A stretch of DNA of 64,000 bases from SG-bin7 sp964498095 (GTDB lineage Bacteria > Bdellovibrionota > Bdellovibrionia > Bdellovibrionales > SG-bin7), in assembly GCA_964498095.1 (NCBI GenBank), contig CAZCFY010000001.1, positions 310,001 to 374,000 on the forward strand, read 5' to 3'. The position numbers and the translations under genes are program-made. A model generated the notes under the pieces. The model saw only the letters and a list, made by a program, of their open reading frames with translations, did no database searches and was not told the origin of the DNA. This document shows positions 35,264 to 44,010 of this stretch, piece by piece (the first letter of the stretch is position 1; each line of letters begins with the position of its first letter).

Positions 35264-36916
35264 ATGAAAATGATATCGCCGTCCCAATACCAGCTGCCAC
35301 TCAATTTAAAAAAAATCATTCTTGAAAACCCCGAACCCAGCGGGGAAGAAGTTCCCTTGGATGTATTATTTGTGGGCGCCGGCCCCGCCGGCCTCGCTGG
35401 AGCCATTGAACTTGCCCGTCTCGTGAAAAAGGCCAATGACGAAGGCAAAGGGCCCGGACAAGTCGAAATTGGGGTTTTAGAAAAAGCGGAAGGTCTCGGA
35501 AATCATAATCTCTCAGGGGCCGTCGTAAATCCCGTGGGCTTTAAAGAGTTATTTCCCGAAATTCCGATGGCGGAATTTCCTTTTAAAAAGCCCGTCGAAG
35601 GAGAAAGCGTATATTTGTTAACGAAAACGGGTCAAATTAAATTACCCACGCCACCGACGATGAAAAATCACGGAAACTATGTCGCTTCTATTAGCGAAAT
35701 TTGCCGCTGGCTGGGTGAAAAAGCCGAAGGCTTAGGTGTTAATGTCCTTACCCAATTTCCCGCCGACAGCCTAATTATTCGCGAAGGCGCGGTAGCTGGC
35801 GTGCGCACGACTCCCGCCGGACTTAACCGCACGGGCGAGCCGGGCAGTTCGTATATGCCATCAACCGACGTAACGGCTAAAGTAACTGTGTTGACCGAAG
35901 GGACCCGTGGTCAATTAACGAGTGCCTATTTGGAATGGATGCAGATTCATTCGGATGCACCGCAAATCTTCGCTTTAGGTGTAAAGGAACTATGGAAAAC
36001 CCCAAATCCGCCAAAAGATATTGTGCACACGATGGGTTGGCCGCTACCGCGTGATGCCTTCGGTGGAAGCTTTATGTACCCCATGGGCGACAACCAAGTG
36101 GCTGTGGGACTCGTCGTTGGGTTGGATTACCATCAACACAACTTAGATATTCACGGTTTGCTGCAAACTTTAAAGACTCATCCACTTTTTAGCCAATATC
36201 TTCAGGGCGGTGAAATCGTCGAGTGGGGAGCAAAAACGATTCCCGAAGGGGGTTGGTATTCTTTACCCCGCCGTCTGCATGGCGACGGTATTTTATTTGC
36301 TGGTGATACCGTCGGCATGGTGAATGTTCCCGCTCTAAAGGGAATTCATTATGCGATGATGTCTGGGATTTTTGCCGCGCGTACCGCATTTGAAGCATTA
36401 ATGAATAAAGACTTCACGCAGAATACTTTAAAGAAATATGACGAAAAAATTCACGGTAGTTTTATTGCCAGAGATCTAAAATATACACGCCACATGCGCC
36501 ATGTTTTTAAAGACGGTTTTTACGTTGGTGGAATAAAAGCCGCCATGCTTACTGTTTTTGGCGGTCACTTCCCTAGCTATAACGGCGCCATGCCGGCCGA
36601 CAGCGCCGAACCAAGAAAAGTCTCTGAAACCCCTCAAGAAAGGGCCCCCAACGCCATAAGTAAAGTGGATGCGGTTTATTTATCGGGCAATAAGACCCGT
36701 GATGATATCCCTGCTCACCTCAAAATTGGCTCGGATGTACCCAAGGAAGTCGCAGAGTTTTATAGTGCTCTTTGCCCAGCCGGTGTTTATGAAGTGAGGG
36801 ATGGAAAACTTGTCATAAACGCTCCTAACTGTGTTGATTGCAAAGCTACTGATGTGTTAGGACCCCGTTGGCAGCCACGTGAAGGCGGAAGCGGCCCAAA
36901 ATATAAAATGATGTAG
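35264..36916 (+). CDS. Electron transfer flavoprotein-ubiquinone oxidoreductase, one Fe-S Cys missing
   Basis: A 550-residue membrane-associated flavoprotein that passes electrons from ETF to quinone. FAD motif VLFVGAGPAGLAGAIELA, HNLSGAVVNP, LFAGDTVGMVNVPALKGIHYAM, and a C-terminal ferredoxin-like part starting LCPAGVYEV. The cluster motif reads NCVDCKATDVLGPRW. Canonical proteins have C-x2-C-x2-C here plus the earlier Cys, so the fourth ligand position is Thr. It serves the acyl-CoA dehydrogenase pathway in this window. A methyltransferase gene follows after 8 nt. Confidence 0.93.
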   Translation: MKMISPSQYQLPLNLKKIILENPEPSGEEVPLDVLFVGAGPAGLAGAIELARLVKKANDEGKGPGQVEIGVLEKAEGLGNHNLSGAVVNPVGFKELFPEIPMAEFPFKKPVEGESVYLLTKTGQIKLPTPPTMKNHGNYVASISEICRWLGEKAEGLGVNVLTQFPADSLIIREGAVAGVRTTPAGLNRTGEPGSSYMPSTDVTAKVTVLTEGTRGQLTSAYLEWMQIHSDAPQIFALGVKELWKTPNPPKDIVHTMGWPLPRDAFGGSFMYPMGDNQVAVGLVVGLDYHQHNLDIHGLLQTLKTHPLFSQYLQGGEIVEWGAKTIPEGGWYSLPRRLHGDGILFAGDTVGMVNVPALKGIHYAMMSGIFAARTAFEALMNKDFTQNTLKKYDEKIHGSFIARDLKYTRHMRHVFKDGFYVGGIKAAMLTVFGGHFPSYNGAMPADSAEPRKVSETPQERAPNAISKVDAVYLSGNKTRDDIPAHLKIGSDVPKEVAEFYSALCPAGVYEVRDGKLVINAPNCVDCKATDVLGPRWQPREGGSGPKYKMM

Positions 36917-36924
36917 GAGACCTT

Positions 36925-37560
36925 ATGAAGTTAATTTCCTTATTTAGCTTAATGCTTTTTACCGCCGTCGGTTTAACAAAAACCCATGATTATGATTTTG
37001 AACAAGACACCAAGGCCGCTTGGAATTTCCGCTACAGCCAAAAAGGATTTTTTTACGGCGAAAGACCTCTTCCCTTTATTTTAGATTCAATTCCGTTATT
37101 TCCAAAGAGTGGAAAAGTATTAGATTTAGCCATGGGTGAAGGCCGTAACGGCGTCTTCTTGGCAAAACTTGGTTACGATGTACTTGGCGTTGATATCTCC
37201 GATGTGGGTCTAAAAAAGGCGGAAGAACTGGCGCGCCGAAATAAAACTCAAATAAAAACTCAAGTGGCTGATCTCGGCAGTTACAAATTAGAAGAAAACT
37301 CTTACGACATCATTATCATGAGTTATTTTTTGCAACGGGATTTATTTCCTAAAATTAAGAAAGCTCTCAAAAAAGGTGGCGTCGCCATCATCGAAAACTA
37401 CACCGAAGAAAATATTAAATATAATCCAGGAATGAAGGCCGACTGGATGCTTAAGAAAAATGAGCTCTTCGATCATTTTTCCGATTTAAAAGTTTTGCGT
37501 TATCAAGATATTGATGACGGCAAGGCGGCTTACTCGAGCCTGCTCGTTAGAAAACTCTAA
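36925..37560 (+). CDS. SAM-dependent methyltransferase with signal-peptide-like N-terminus
   Basis: 211 residues. The N-terminus (KLISLFSLMLFTAVGLT) looks like a cleavable signal, which is unusual for a SAM enzyme. The core is class I, TehB-like: FFYGERPLPFI, motif I LDLAMGEGRNGVFLAKLG, VLGVDISDVGL, then IIIMSYFLQRDLFPKIKKALKKGGVAIIENY. AGGAGA lies 6 nt before the ATG. It is 8 nt downstream of the ETF-QO gene and likely co-transcribed. Either the protein is exported or the hydrophobic stretch anchors it to the membrane facing the cytosol. Confidence 0.85.
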   Translation: MKLISLFSLMLFTAVGLTKTHDYDFEQDTKAAWNFRYSQKGFFYGERPLPFILDSIPLFPKSGKVLDLAMGEGRNGVFLAKLGYDVLGVDISDVGLKKAEELARRNKTQIKTQVADLGSYKLEENSYDIIIMSYFLQRDLFPKIKKALKKGGVAIIENYTEENIKYNPGMKADWMLKKNELFDHFSDLKVLRYQDIDDGKAAYSSLLVRKL

Positions 37561-37793
37561 GTACTGGATACTACAAGCGCCACGACAGCCTTATTTATTT
37601 CCGCAATTCAGTATTGCGATTTAATGCGGCGCTGTTATAATAAACCTATTATGAGCCACTAACTACCTTTCCACCCGCTTCTTTTCTAATTCTTAATTTT
37701 AAATTTTATTAGTGCTTTAGGAGTCTGTCATGAGCCAGGTCATCTGCATTCATTTTCGTTCTCTTTCCTACCTAAAAATTTGCAGAGGATTCT

Positions 37794-38087
37794 ATGCGCT
37801 TAGTGATCTTACTAACTTCTACATTTTTAAGTTTTGCCGCTATCGATTTAAATGTGTTGCGCCGGCGAAGAGATTCGGGGCTATCAAGCACCCCTTTATC
37901 TCTGGCGCCGCTCGGTGGTGAGCGGCTTGAACACAAAAAGCAAATTCGCCGCTTTGATGTAATACCGCAAGAGTACCGCGAACCGGAGCCTTACGTACGC
38001 TCAAAGTGTAATTACTTTTGTACGCAAGCTCGTGATGTGCGCTATTCTGATCAAAGAAAAATTCGCCGGAGAATTAACAACTTGTAA
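37794..38087 (+). CDS. Small basic secreted protein, tentative
   Basis: 97 residues. A hydrophobic N-terminus (RLVILLTSTFLSFAAI) is followed by a very basic chain (LRRRRDSG, HKKQIRRFD, RKIRRRINN) with two close Cys (SKCNYFCTQ). AGAGGA lies 5 nt before the ATG. No family was recognised; it may be a small secreted protein, but the reading could be spurious. Confidence 0.5.
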   Translation: MRLVILLTSTFLSFAAIDLNVLRRRRDSGLSSTPLSLAPLGGERLEHKKQIRRFDVIPQEYREPEPYVRSKCNYFCTQARDVRYSDQRKIRRRINNL

Positions 38088-38124
38088 ACTTAATTCCCCC
38101 GCCATTGCCCGGCAACTAAGTAAC

Positions 38125-38187
38125 AAGACAACCTTTAGGTTGCTAAAGGGCGTCGTTTGACAACGTAAGCAACTTATAAGTTGTCTT
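38125..38187. terminator. Paired palindromes between convergent genes
   Basis: AAGACAAC-CTTTAG-GTTGCT (38125-38144) and AGCAAC-TTATAA-GTTGTCTT (38168-38187) are inverted repeats of each other except in the centre, and each is itself a small hairpin. They bracket 23 nt. They lie between the basic protein gene and convergent GDPD gene and could act as a bidirectional terminator. Confidence 0.5.
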
Positions 38188-38218
38188 ATTTATGATTGCG
38201 GCGACGCGGGTCCAATGA

Positions 38219-39085
38219 CTATTTATTAATTTTCTTTAAGTAAGCAATCAGCGGCTCAGGATCGTCGGTGATAATGCCGTCGACACCCCATTCAATAGCA
38301 TCGCGCCATTCAGATTCCTTATTTAGAGTCCAGGGAACGACTTTTACCCCCAAGGCGTGAAGCTCTTCTACTTTTTTGGCATTTAATAAAGAAAAATCAG
38401 GACTCATAAAAGCGGGCTTTTCCGCACGGGCGACCTTGATTAAATTAGAAAAAAAACCCTCTACCAGAGTCGCTAAGCGTAGTTCGGGGTTAGTTTTTTT
38501 TGCCGCGTGTAACGTACGAAAATCAAAAGATTGCAAAATCACGCGTTCCTGCATTCCGTACTTTTTGATAACATCGATGACAATGGCCGAAAATTCTTCG
38601 GGACTAGGGCCAAGCTCGGGTGTATCGGCTTCGATTTTAGTTTCAATATTGAATTCAACGGTTTTTGCCACCGGCTCTTTGGATTTAATGACCAACTGAA
38701 AAACTTCTTCAAGCGTTGGAATTTTTTCTTTCGGCGCCGGAACTTGTTTTGGGAACTTGGGGTTCCTAAGAGAACCGCAATCAAACTTTTTTACTTCTTT
38801 AAGAGTCAGAGAAAAAATGGGGATTTTTTCCGTCACCGCCCGGCCATCCTCGTACTGGCAAATATCTTTATTTATAAATTTATCGTGCGATAAAATAGCG
38901 ACGCGATCCTTAGTAATACCGATATCCATTTCCAACACGTCTACGCCAAAACGCAGCGCCTCGGCCATTGATGCTAAGGTGTTTTCGGGGCGGACCGCGC
39001 GGCAACCGCGGTGGCCGTGAACTAAAATTTTTGCTTCCGCCACGTTCATAAAAATTAAGCTGCTAAAGACCAAATGTTTTATCAT
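38219..39085 (-). CDS. Exported glycerophosphodiester phosphodiesterase
   Basis: 288 residues with a signal peptide (KHLVFSSLIFMNVAEA-K). The GDPD TIM barrel begins ILVHGHRGCRAVRPENTLAS (catalytic HGHRG..PEN), then VDVLEMDIGITKDRVAILSHD, later PVAKTVEFNIETK and the C-terminal VVPWTLNKESEWRDAIEWGVDGIITDDPEPL. It hydrolyses glycerophosphodiesters to glycerol-3-phosphate and alcohol in the periplasm. ATG 39085 overlaps the response regulator stop (TGATG); the upstream in-frame start is inside that gene. Confidence 0.93.
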   Translation of the reverse strand: MIKHLVFSSLIFMNVAEAKILVHGHRGCRAVRPENTLASMAEALRFGVDVLEMDIGITKDRVAILSHDKFINKDICQYEDGRAVTEKIPIFSLTLKEVKKFDCGSLRNPKFPKQVPAPKEKIPTLEEVFQLVIKSKEPVAKTVEFNIETKIEADTPELGPSPEEFSAIVIDVIKKYGMQERVILQSFDFRTLHAAKKTNPELRLATLVEGFFSNLIKVARAEKPAFMSPDFSLLNAKKVEELHALGVKVVPWTLNKESEWRDAIEWGVDGIITDDPEPLIAYLKKINK

Positions 39086-39513
39086 CAAAAAATATCGGTT
39101 CCCCTGACCTTCGCGATAATGTTTGACCACCGGGTATAAAGTTCCGTGGCACGGTCCACAACTGCGTCAATTTCGCCAAAATTGCCAAAAGGTTTAAAGG
39201 CAAAGTCCAAAGCCCCGTAGGCACGGCAGTGGACAACGTCGGCGAGATTGGATTGCCCGGTGATCATAAGTACGATCGTGTCGGGGCTTATGGTTTTTAT
39301 TTTTTTTAAAAGCTCAACTCCCGACATCTGTGGCATCTTCACATCGGACATAACAACTTGATACTTATTTTTGGCCATTAGATCTAAGGCATCCTTGCCC
39401 GACTTGGTAATGTCTACGTTATTAAAGCCGCGCCAAGCGAGATGCGTTTTTAAGATTTCGGCAATATCAAAATCGTCGTCGACGACTAAAAAACGCAATT
39501 GCTCTTTTACCAT
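39085..39513 (-). CDS. Single-domain response regulator
   Basis: A 142-residue receiver domain without an output domain. The acidic pocket is LVVDDDFD, the phospho-acceptor D57 in VVMSDVKMPQMSG, Thr/Ser in LMITGQS, and Lys in FAFKPFGN. It probably acts by protein contact, like CheY-type regulators, or as a phospho-relay intermediate. An unrelated Hpt protein occurs at 57.6 kb. It is coupled by TGATG to the GDPD gene; whether they function together is unclear. Confidence 0.92.
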   Translation of the reverse strand: MVKEQLRFLVVDDDFDIAEILKTHLAWRGFNNVDITKSGKDALDLMAKNKYQVVMSDVKMPQMSGVELLKKIKTISPDTIVLMITGQSNLADVVHCRAYGALDFAFKPFGNFGEIDAVVDRATELYTRWSNIIAKVRGTDIF

Positions 39514-39559
39514 ACGACTATTATAGACATTTTACTTAAAATCAGGACACAATAAGTTT

Positions 39560-40183
39560 ATGACACACCTTATATTTTTGATTTTGATTTTTAACTTAAA
39601 TGCTTTTGCCCAAGAAACGGTCGAGATAAGCCGGTTTGCCACCGATGGAATAAAAACCTGGGAGAACAAGTCCTTTAAAGGCGAAACGAAATACGAGATT
39701 CGCGAACAAAAACTTTGGGCGCAGGCCCAAGGGACAGCTTCAGGATTATTTAAAAAGCAAAAGGTAGATATTTCCAAAACTCCATTTCTAAATTGGAGCT
39801 GGAAAGTGGAGAAACTGCTCACTGGCAATGATGAAAAAATCAAAACCGGCGACGATTTTCCCGCCCGAATTTATATTGTTGTTTCTGGCGGCATGGCGTT
39901 TTGGAAAACCAGAGCCATAAACTTTGTCTGGTCGAATAAATATAGTACTGGGGAGCATTGGCCCAATCCATTTACTAAAAATGCAATTATGTACGCTGTC
40001 GAAAGCGGCCCAAAGAATCTTGGAAAATTCGTAAGTTACAAAATAAACGTGCAGGAAGTTCTTAAAAAGACTTTGGCCAAGGATTACGCCGAAATCGATG
40101 CCGTCGCCGTCATGACCGACAGTGACCAGACCGGCGCCGATGTTTCCGCCACCTACGGCGAAATATTTTTTACCAAAAATTGA
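39560..40183 (+). CDS. DUF3047 family secreted protein
   Basis: 207 residues with a signal peptide (HLIFLILIFNLNAFA-Q). The DUF3047 pattern is visible: WENKSFKGETKYEI, LNWSWKVEKLL, GDDFPARIYIVVSG, AINFVWSNKYSTGEHWPNPF, DAVAVMTDSDQTGADVSATYGEIFF. The family is a beta-rich periplasmic domain of unknown function. It stands alone, divergent from the response regulator. Confidence 0.85.
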   Translation: MTHLIFLILIFNLNAFAQETVEISRFATDGIKTWENKSFKGETKYEIREQKLWAQAQGTASGLFKKQKVDISKTPFLNWSWKVEKLLTGNDEKIKTGDDFPARIYIVVSGGMAFWKTRAINFVWSNKYSTGEHWPNPFTKNAIMYAVESGPKNLGKFVSYKINVQEVLKKTLAKDYAEIDAVAVMTDSDQTGADVSATYGEIFFTKN

Positions 40184-40368
40184 ATTGTGCCACCGACATA
40201 ATTTTTATAAATTCCAGCGGCGGCCAGCGCCCAGGTGTTTACGTCTTTTACATACCGCCAATTTAGGTCTCGTTTTCAATTTTGACACCTACAATTTAAG
40301 AACCTACAACAGTTAAAACCACTCCTGGTAATCCACGATGTTGGCATAAAAAATGCCTAAGTAGCGGC

Positions 40369-41049
40369 ATGCGCGCGGCTCTTTTTATTTTATTTTTTAT
40401 TCCCTTAGCAGCCTTTACCCAAATACGCGTTGGCTATTACGGCGGAACCTTTGATCCGCCAACACGTGGTCATCGGGGCCTCATCGAAAGAGCCATAAAG
40501 GCGGCGAATTTAGACCTCGTTTATATGTTCCCCTCCATGACAAACGCAAAAAAGCCAAATGCCTCACCGTATTTGATTCGACGCCAAATGGTAGAGGCCA
40601 TGATCGCCGATATGCCCAACGTGAGGGGTCCTGACGCTGAGCTGGAGGAAGAATTTCAACGTGGCCGGCTGGCTGCGGAAATCGAAACAATTATGCGTCG
40701 TCATAACGGCGCTAAAGTATTTATTGTTACGGGTGATGATGTGATTTCGCGAAACTATTCGAGATTTATTAGCGAAAATCCGGCCTTCCGAGATGTGGGA
40801 ATCATAATTGGACAACGCAAAAGCGATGCAGCACCCTCGCGAGAAGACTTAAGGGATTTTGATTTCGCTGACCGAGAAGTTATTGTTTTTTCCCCTGCGG
40901 CGGACGAAGGAATTTCTTCGAGCTTGGTCAAAAGTAAATTTAAATTTGGCCATCCCGTGGAAGGAAATTTCCTCGACCAAGGGGTTATAGATGTCATCCA
41001 TCAGCACGGTCTTTACCCGCCAATTTGTCCCCGTCTGTTTACTCCATAG
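40369..41049 (+). CDS. NadD-like nucleotidyltransferase with a signal peptide
   Basis: 226 residues. The N-terminus is a signal-like segment (RAALFILFFIPLAAFTQ) fused directly to the first strand of a cytidylyltransferase fold: IRVGYYGGTFDPPTRGH (T-x-G-H variant of the HIGH-type motif), FPSMTNAKKPNASP, KVFIVTGDDVISR, and ISSSLVKSK in place of ISSTxxR. This is the nicotinate-nucleotide adenylyltransferase (NadD) family. Typical members are cytosolic and lack an N-terminal signal, so a periplasmic location or a membrane tether is implied. The C-terminus (HGLYPPICPRLFTP) is normal. Substrate is unproven. Confidence 0.8.
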   Translation: MRAALFILFFIPLAAFTQIRVGYYGGTFDPPTRGHRGLIERAIKAANLDLVYMFPSMTNAKKPNASPYLIRRQMVEAMIADMPNVRGPDAELEEEFQRGRLAAEIETIMRRHNGAKVFIVTGDDVISRNYSRFISENPAFRDVGIIIGQRKSDAAPSREDLRDFDFADREVIVFSPAADEGISSSLVKSKFKFGHPVEGNFLDQGVIDVIHQHGLYPPICPRLFTP

Positions 41050-41170
41050 ACACGTGTATCGCCAAAAAAGTATAGAGCCCAAAAATGTCACTTTTCCCTC
41101 TGTAATTTCAGTAACTTAAGACCACGAGCTTAGGCCCCCGACTTGCTCTTCCCTAAGTCAGGAGGATTCT

Positions 41171-42142
41171 ATGAAACAGATGACCCTGGGACTCTTTGTA
41201 GGCCGCGACCTTATGAGCCACTTAATTGCCACGGATTTGATTCCGTTTTTCTCGGCCGCCGGTCATAAAATAGAAATCTTCATTTCTAACGAACATGAAA
41301 CTTTTGTTCCCGAAAATACCGAGTTTAGAAATTATCTGTTTTTCAACAACGAACTTCTGCACCGCCGAACACTCCGCTTAGCCGACGAAGTTCCAGAAGC
41401 TTATCATTTTTGGGCGCCAACTCCCCGCCAAATTCAAGATAAATTTGGTTTCAAAACTCATATGGTCGAAAACGTCAATACCCAAAATTTTGTTAAAAAA
41501 ATGACCGAACTTGGTGTCACCAGCGCCCTTAATATCGGTTTTGAACAAAAGTTTAAAAAGCCACTTTTTAACTTCTTCGATTTTAAAAAATCCGACGGTG
41601 GATTTTGTTTAAACTTGCACTTTGGATTACTTCCGCACTACCGCGGCGTCCTCCCTTTGTTTCGCGCGATGCTTAATGGCGAAAAATTCGGTGGCTTTAC
41701 TTTACACCATCTCGAAGACAATACGCATACAGGATCGATCGTCAGTTTTGATAAATATGAAATTGATTATAGCGAATCCATTTTTACAAACTTCATGAAC
41801 AACTACGGATTAGCGGTCGCCCTGGTTTTAAATCAAATTCTTGGTACAACCGAGGGAAAACCCTTGCGGGGCAGCCCCCAATCAGTGGCCGAAGGCAACT
41901 ATTACACCTACCCGACTTCAACGGAAGTAAATTCTTTTTTATCTAAAGGATTACAATTTTACGAGGAAGACTCTTTACTCTCGTTAATGGCCCATATATT
42001 CTTACCAACAGAAAAGCATGAGCATTTTTATAGTGAAGTAGCGCTTGAAACTCACCGCGCCAAAATCGCCGAAGAGCGCGCCACTCCACTGGCTACGGTA
42101 ATACCTTTGATGGCTTACCGGCAAAAACGCGCCGTGCAGTAA
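41171..42142 (+). CDS. Formyltransferase-domain protein
   Basis: 323 residues. The N-terminal Rossmann-like fold is MTLGLFVGRDLMSHLIATD. The formyltransferase core shows NLHFGLLPHYRGVLPLFRAML (the N-x-H and SLLP-like segment of methionyl-tRNA formyltransferases) and HLEDNTHTGSIVSF with the D-x-x-x-x-G motif. It is not FMT itself because the overall length and C-terminus differ; it may formylate a sugar or another amine. AGGAGG lies 7 nt before the ATG. The GNAT gene follows after 6 nt, so the two form an operon, consistent with a small modification pathway. Confidence 0.8.
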   Translation: MKQMTLGLFVGRDLMSHLIATDLIPFFSAAGHKIEIFISNEHETFVPENTEFRNYLFFNNELLHRRTLRLADEVPEAYHFWAPTPRQIQDKFGFKTHMVENVNTQNFVKKMTELGVTSALNIGFEQKFKKPLFNFFDFKKSDGGFCLNLHFGLLPHYRGVLPLFRAMLNGEKFGGFTLHHLEDNTHTGSIVSFDKYEIDYSESIFTNFMNNYGLAVALVLNQILGTTEGKPLRGSPQSVAEGNYYTYPTSTEVNSFLSKGLQFYEEDSLLSLMAHIFLPTEKHEHFYSEVALETHRAKIAEERATPLATVIPLMAYRQKRAVQ

Positions 42143-42148
42143 GGAAAT

Positions 42149-42607
42149 ATGGCTCTCAAAATTATTCGCTCCAACACTCGGAAATTAAAGGCAAAAGATA
42201 TTGAGCGGATAATGGTTGGTTCGGAGCCATTTGCCTCTTACGGTTTTTCTAAGAAATCCTGCCAAAAAGTTATAAAGAATAACTTTCACCACGGTCTTTT
42301 AGTCGCAAAACTAAATAATTTAGTTGTGGGCTTTGCCATCTTCGAGCGTTCTTTTTTGAACGGTTTTTATTTAAAACTCATCGCAATTGACCCGAGCCAC
42401 AGAGGTCTCGGAATCGGCAATAAGCTTATGGATGCCTTAGAAAAGGAAACCTTTAAGCAAAAGAACGCACTTTATCTATGTGTAACCGATTTTAACCGCA
42501 AGGCGCAGCGCTTTTACAAAAGCCGCGGTTATAAAAAAGTAGGAAAGCTTCCGGATCACTTTAAGAAAGGGATAGCCGAGCTCCTCTTTCGTAAACTCGC
42601 GAGCTGA
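42149..42607 (+). CDS. GNAT family acetyltransferase
   Basis: 152 residues with the GNAT fold: VVGFAIFERS (beta4), LKLIAIDPSHRGLGIGNKLMDALE carrying the acetyl-CoA pyrophosphate loop (HRGLGIG), ALYLCVTDFNRKAQRFYKSRGYKKVG (beta5/alpha4 typical). Acceptor unknown. AAGGAAAT precedes the ATG. It sits 6 nt after the formyltransferase-like gene, so acetylation of the same product is plausible. Confidence 0.88.
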   Translation: MALKIIRSNTRKLKAKDIERIMVGSEPFASYGFSKKSCQKVIKNNFHHGLLVAKLNNLVVGFAIFERSFLNGFYLKLIAIDPSHRGLGIGNKLMDALEKETFKQKNALYLCVTDFNRKAQRFYKSRGYKKVGKLPDHFKKGIAELLFRKLAS

Positions 42608-42619
42608 TCCAAATTTTTT

Positions 42620-43042
42620 TTAGGCCGCTTGATCGGCAATTTCATAAAGTTCGTCGTTTTCACGCTGGATGCGATTCTTTAAAGCGTCAATGAGCCTTTT
42701 GGTCTCATCTATAAATCTCTCTGGATTAGCTTTTAAGCTATTTGGCGAAATCCACTTTTCTAAGTATTTATCAACGACTTCTTTGATGTTTCCCATTTCG
42801 TTAAAGAATCTCTCGGCAACCTTTCGCACATCCGGGTCTGGCGAGTTTATCAAATTGGGATAGAGCGTACGGTCTTCCGTCGTTAAATGTACTTTAAGCC
42901 TACCGCTCATTTTGGCTAAAATCATGCAAGTACTGGCGGGATTGCTCTTTAACGACGCCACATCTAGAGCGCCAGACAGCTTTTCGACTAAGTTTAAAAT
43001 TCCTTCGTGGTCTTTGCGAAATCTTTCGGTCTTTCGATCCAT
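42620..43042 (-). CDS. Hemerythrin HHE domain protein
   Basis: 140 residues forming a four-helix bundle with iron-ligand-like positions: RFRKDHEGIL (H11-like), LKVHLTTEDRTLYPNLI (H and E pair), and a C-terminal helix with RIQRENDELYEIAD. Such HHE proteins bind a di-iron site and act in O2/NO sensing or iron-sulfur repair. GGGGGA lies 7 nt before the ATG. It is convergent with the GNAT gene. Confidence 0.82.
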   Translation of the reverse strand: MDRKTERFRKDHEGILNLVEKLSGALDVASLKSNPASTCMILAKMSGRLKVHLTTEDRTLYPNLINSPDPDVRKVAERFFNEMGNIKEVVDKYLEKWISPNSLKANPERFIDETKRLIDALKNRIQRENDELYEIADQAA

Positions 43043-43151
43043 AAATGTCCCCCTTTTCCTATTTACTTCTTCGGCCAGTCGCCTTTAGTAAATTAGAATT
43101 TGTCAAAATTGCTCAGCAGTCTGAGGACTTCATTGGGATTTCTTAAAAAAC

Positions 43152-43823
43152 CTACGCGGGCTCTATTAGATTGATATTCAAATCCCGGCGAATTTCTTCT
43201 AGCGGCTTATCCCACATTTGTTTCCAATCAATGCCAAAAAATGGTTTTGCCCGTCGGCCCATCTGCCAGCCACGCACAATCTCATTCATGCGGTCGATGC
43301 GCTCATTGGGCGAAAATAGCGCCACATTAATAATTCCAGCAGCAAGGTTTAAACAGTTTAACGGAATGGGATACTGGGCTACGCCAAAAGCTTGTAAACC
43401 CATTTCGCCATTGACGGAGGTGCTAAATCCGGTCACGACATGCCAAACGTCATGGGTCTCAAAAAAGTGAGCCCGCACAAACTCTAATTGAGAATTTGAG
43501 CTTAAGGTGGGAAGGTCCTCGGGATTAAGTTTATTATCGATCAAATATTTTGCTAAACCTTGTCCCAGAGAGCCTTCTGGAAATTTCTTAAGCTCGTCGG
43601 TTTTTAATTTACCGATGCGGGGTCTAGAATCCAAGGACGAGGCCGCCGCTCCACCTTGTTCCTTGATGAAATTTACCAAACGCATGACCAATTGCGGATT
43701 GCTTTTTACTAACTTGGCGGAAACGGCGATAATTTCGTCGAGACGGTTGATATCTTGACAGACTCGCAAAAAAGCTTTTATCGCCAAGAGGCCATTATAG
43801 GAAGATTTTATTTTTCCAAACAT
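43152..43823 (-). CDS. Coq4 family protein (quinone biosynthesis)
   Basis: 223 residues matching the Coq4 family: FPEGSLGQGLAKYLIDNKLNPEDL, the metal-binding FFETHDVWHVVTGF (H-D-x-x-H), and EMGLQAFGVAQYPIPL. In eukaryotes Coq4 supports ubiquinone biosynthesis; bacterial homologues are proposed to act in C-hydroxylation or decarboxylation of benzoquinone intermediates. It may feed the quinone used by ETF-QO. It is alone on its strand, 110 nt from the hemerythrin gene. Confidence 0.85.
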   Translation of the reverse strand: MFGKIKSSYNGLLAIKAFLRVCQDINRLDEIIAVSAKLVKSNPQLVMRLVNFIKEQGGAAASSLDSRPRIGKLKTDELKKFPEGSLGQGLAKYLIDNKLNPEDLPTLSSNSQLEFVRAHFFETHDVWHVVTGFSTSVNGEMGLQAFGVAQYPIPLNCLNLAAGIINVALFSPNERIDRMNEIVRGWQMGRRAKPFFGIDWKQMWDKPLEEIRRDLNINLIEPA

Positions 43824-44010
43824 AACCGACCTGCTTTCTCGTTGAGTTAACCATCATGCATTTAAAATTAAAATACCGCTGTTGGAAATGGATTTCTCGC
43901 GTAAAGCCTACAATTCCCGCATTTTGTTCGATTTGCGAAGCGCACGACCTGTGCAGTGCAGCGTTATTACAAGACAAAGAAAAGTTGGCGTGCTTAAGTC
44001 AATCTATCCC

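Noticed and set aside
37730..37921. 63-codon frame with AGGAG upstream
   Set aside because: Overlaps the better supported gene at 37794 in another frame and has no protein-like features beyond a Shine-Dalgarno match.
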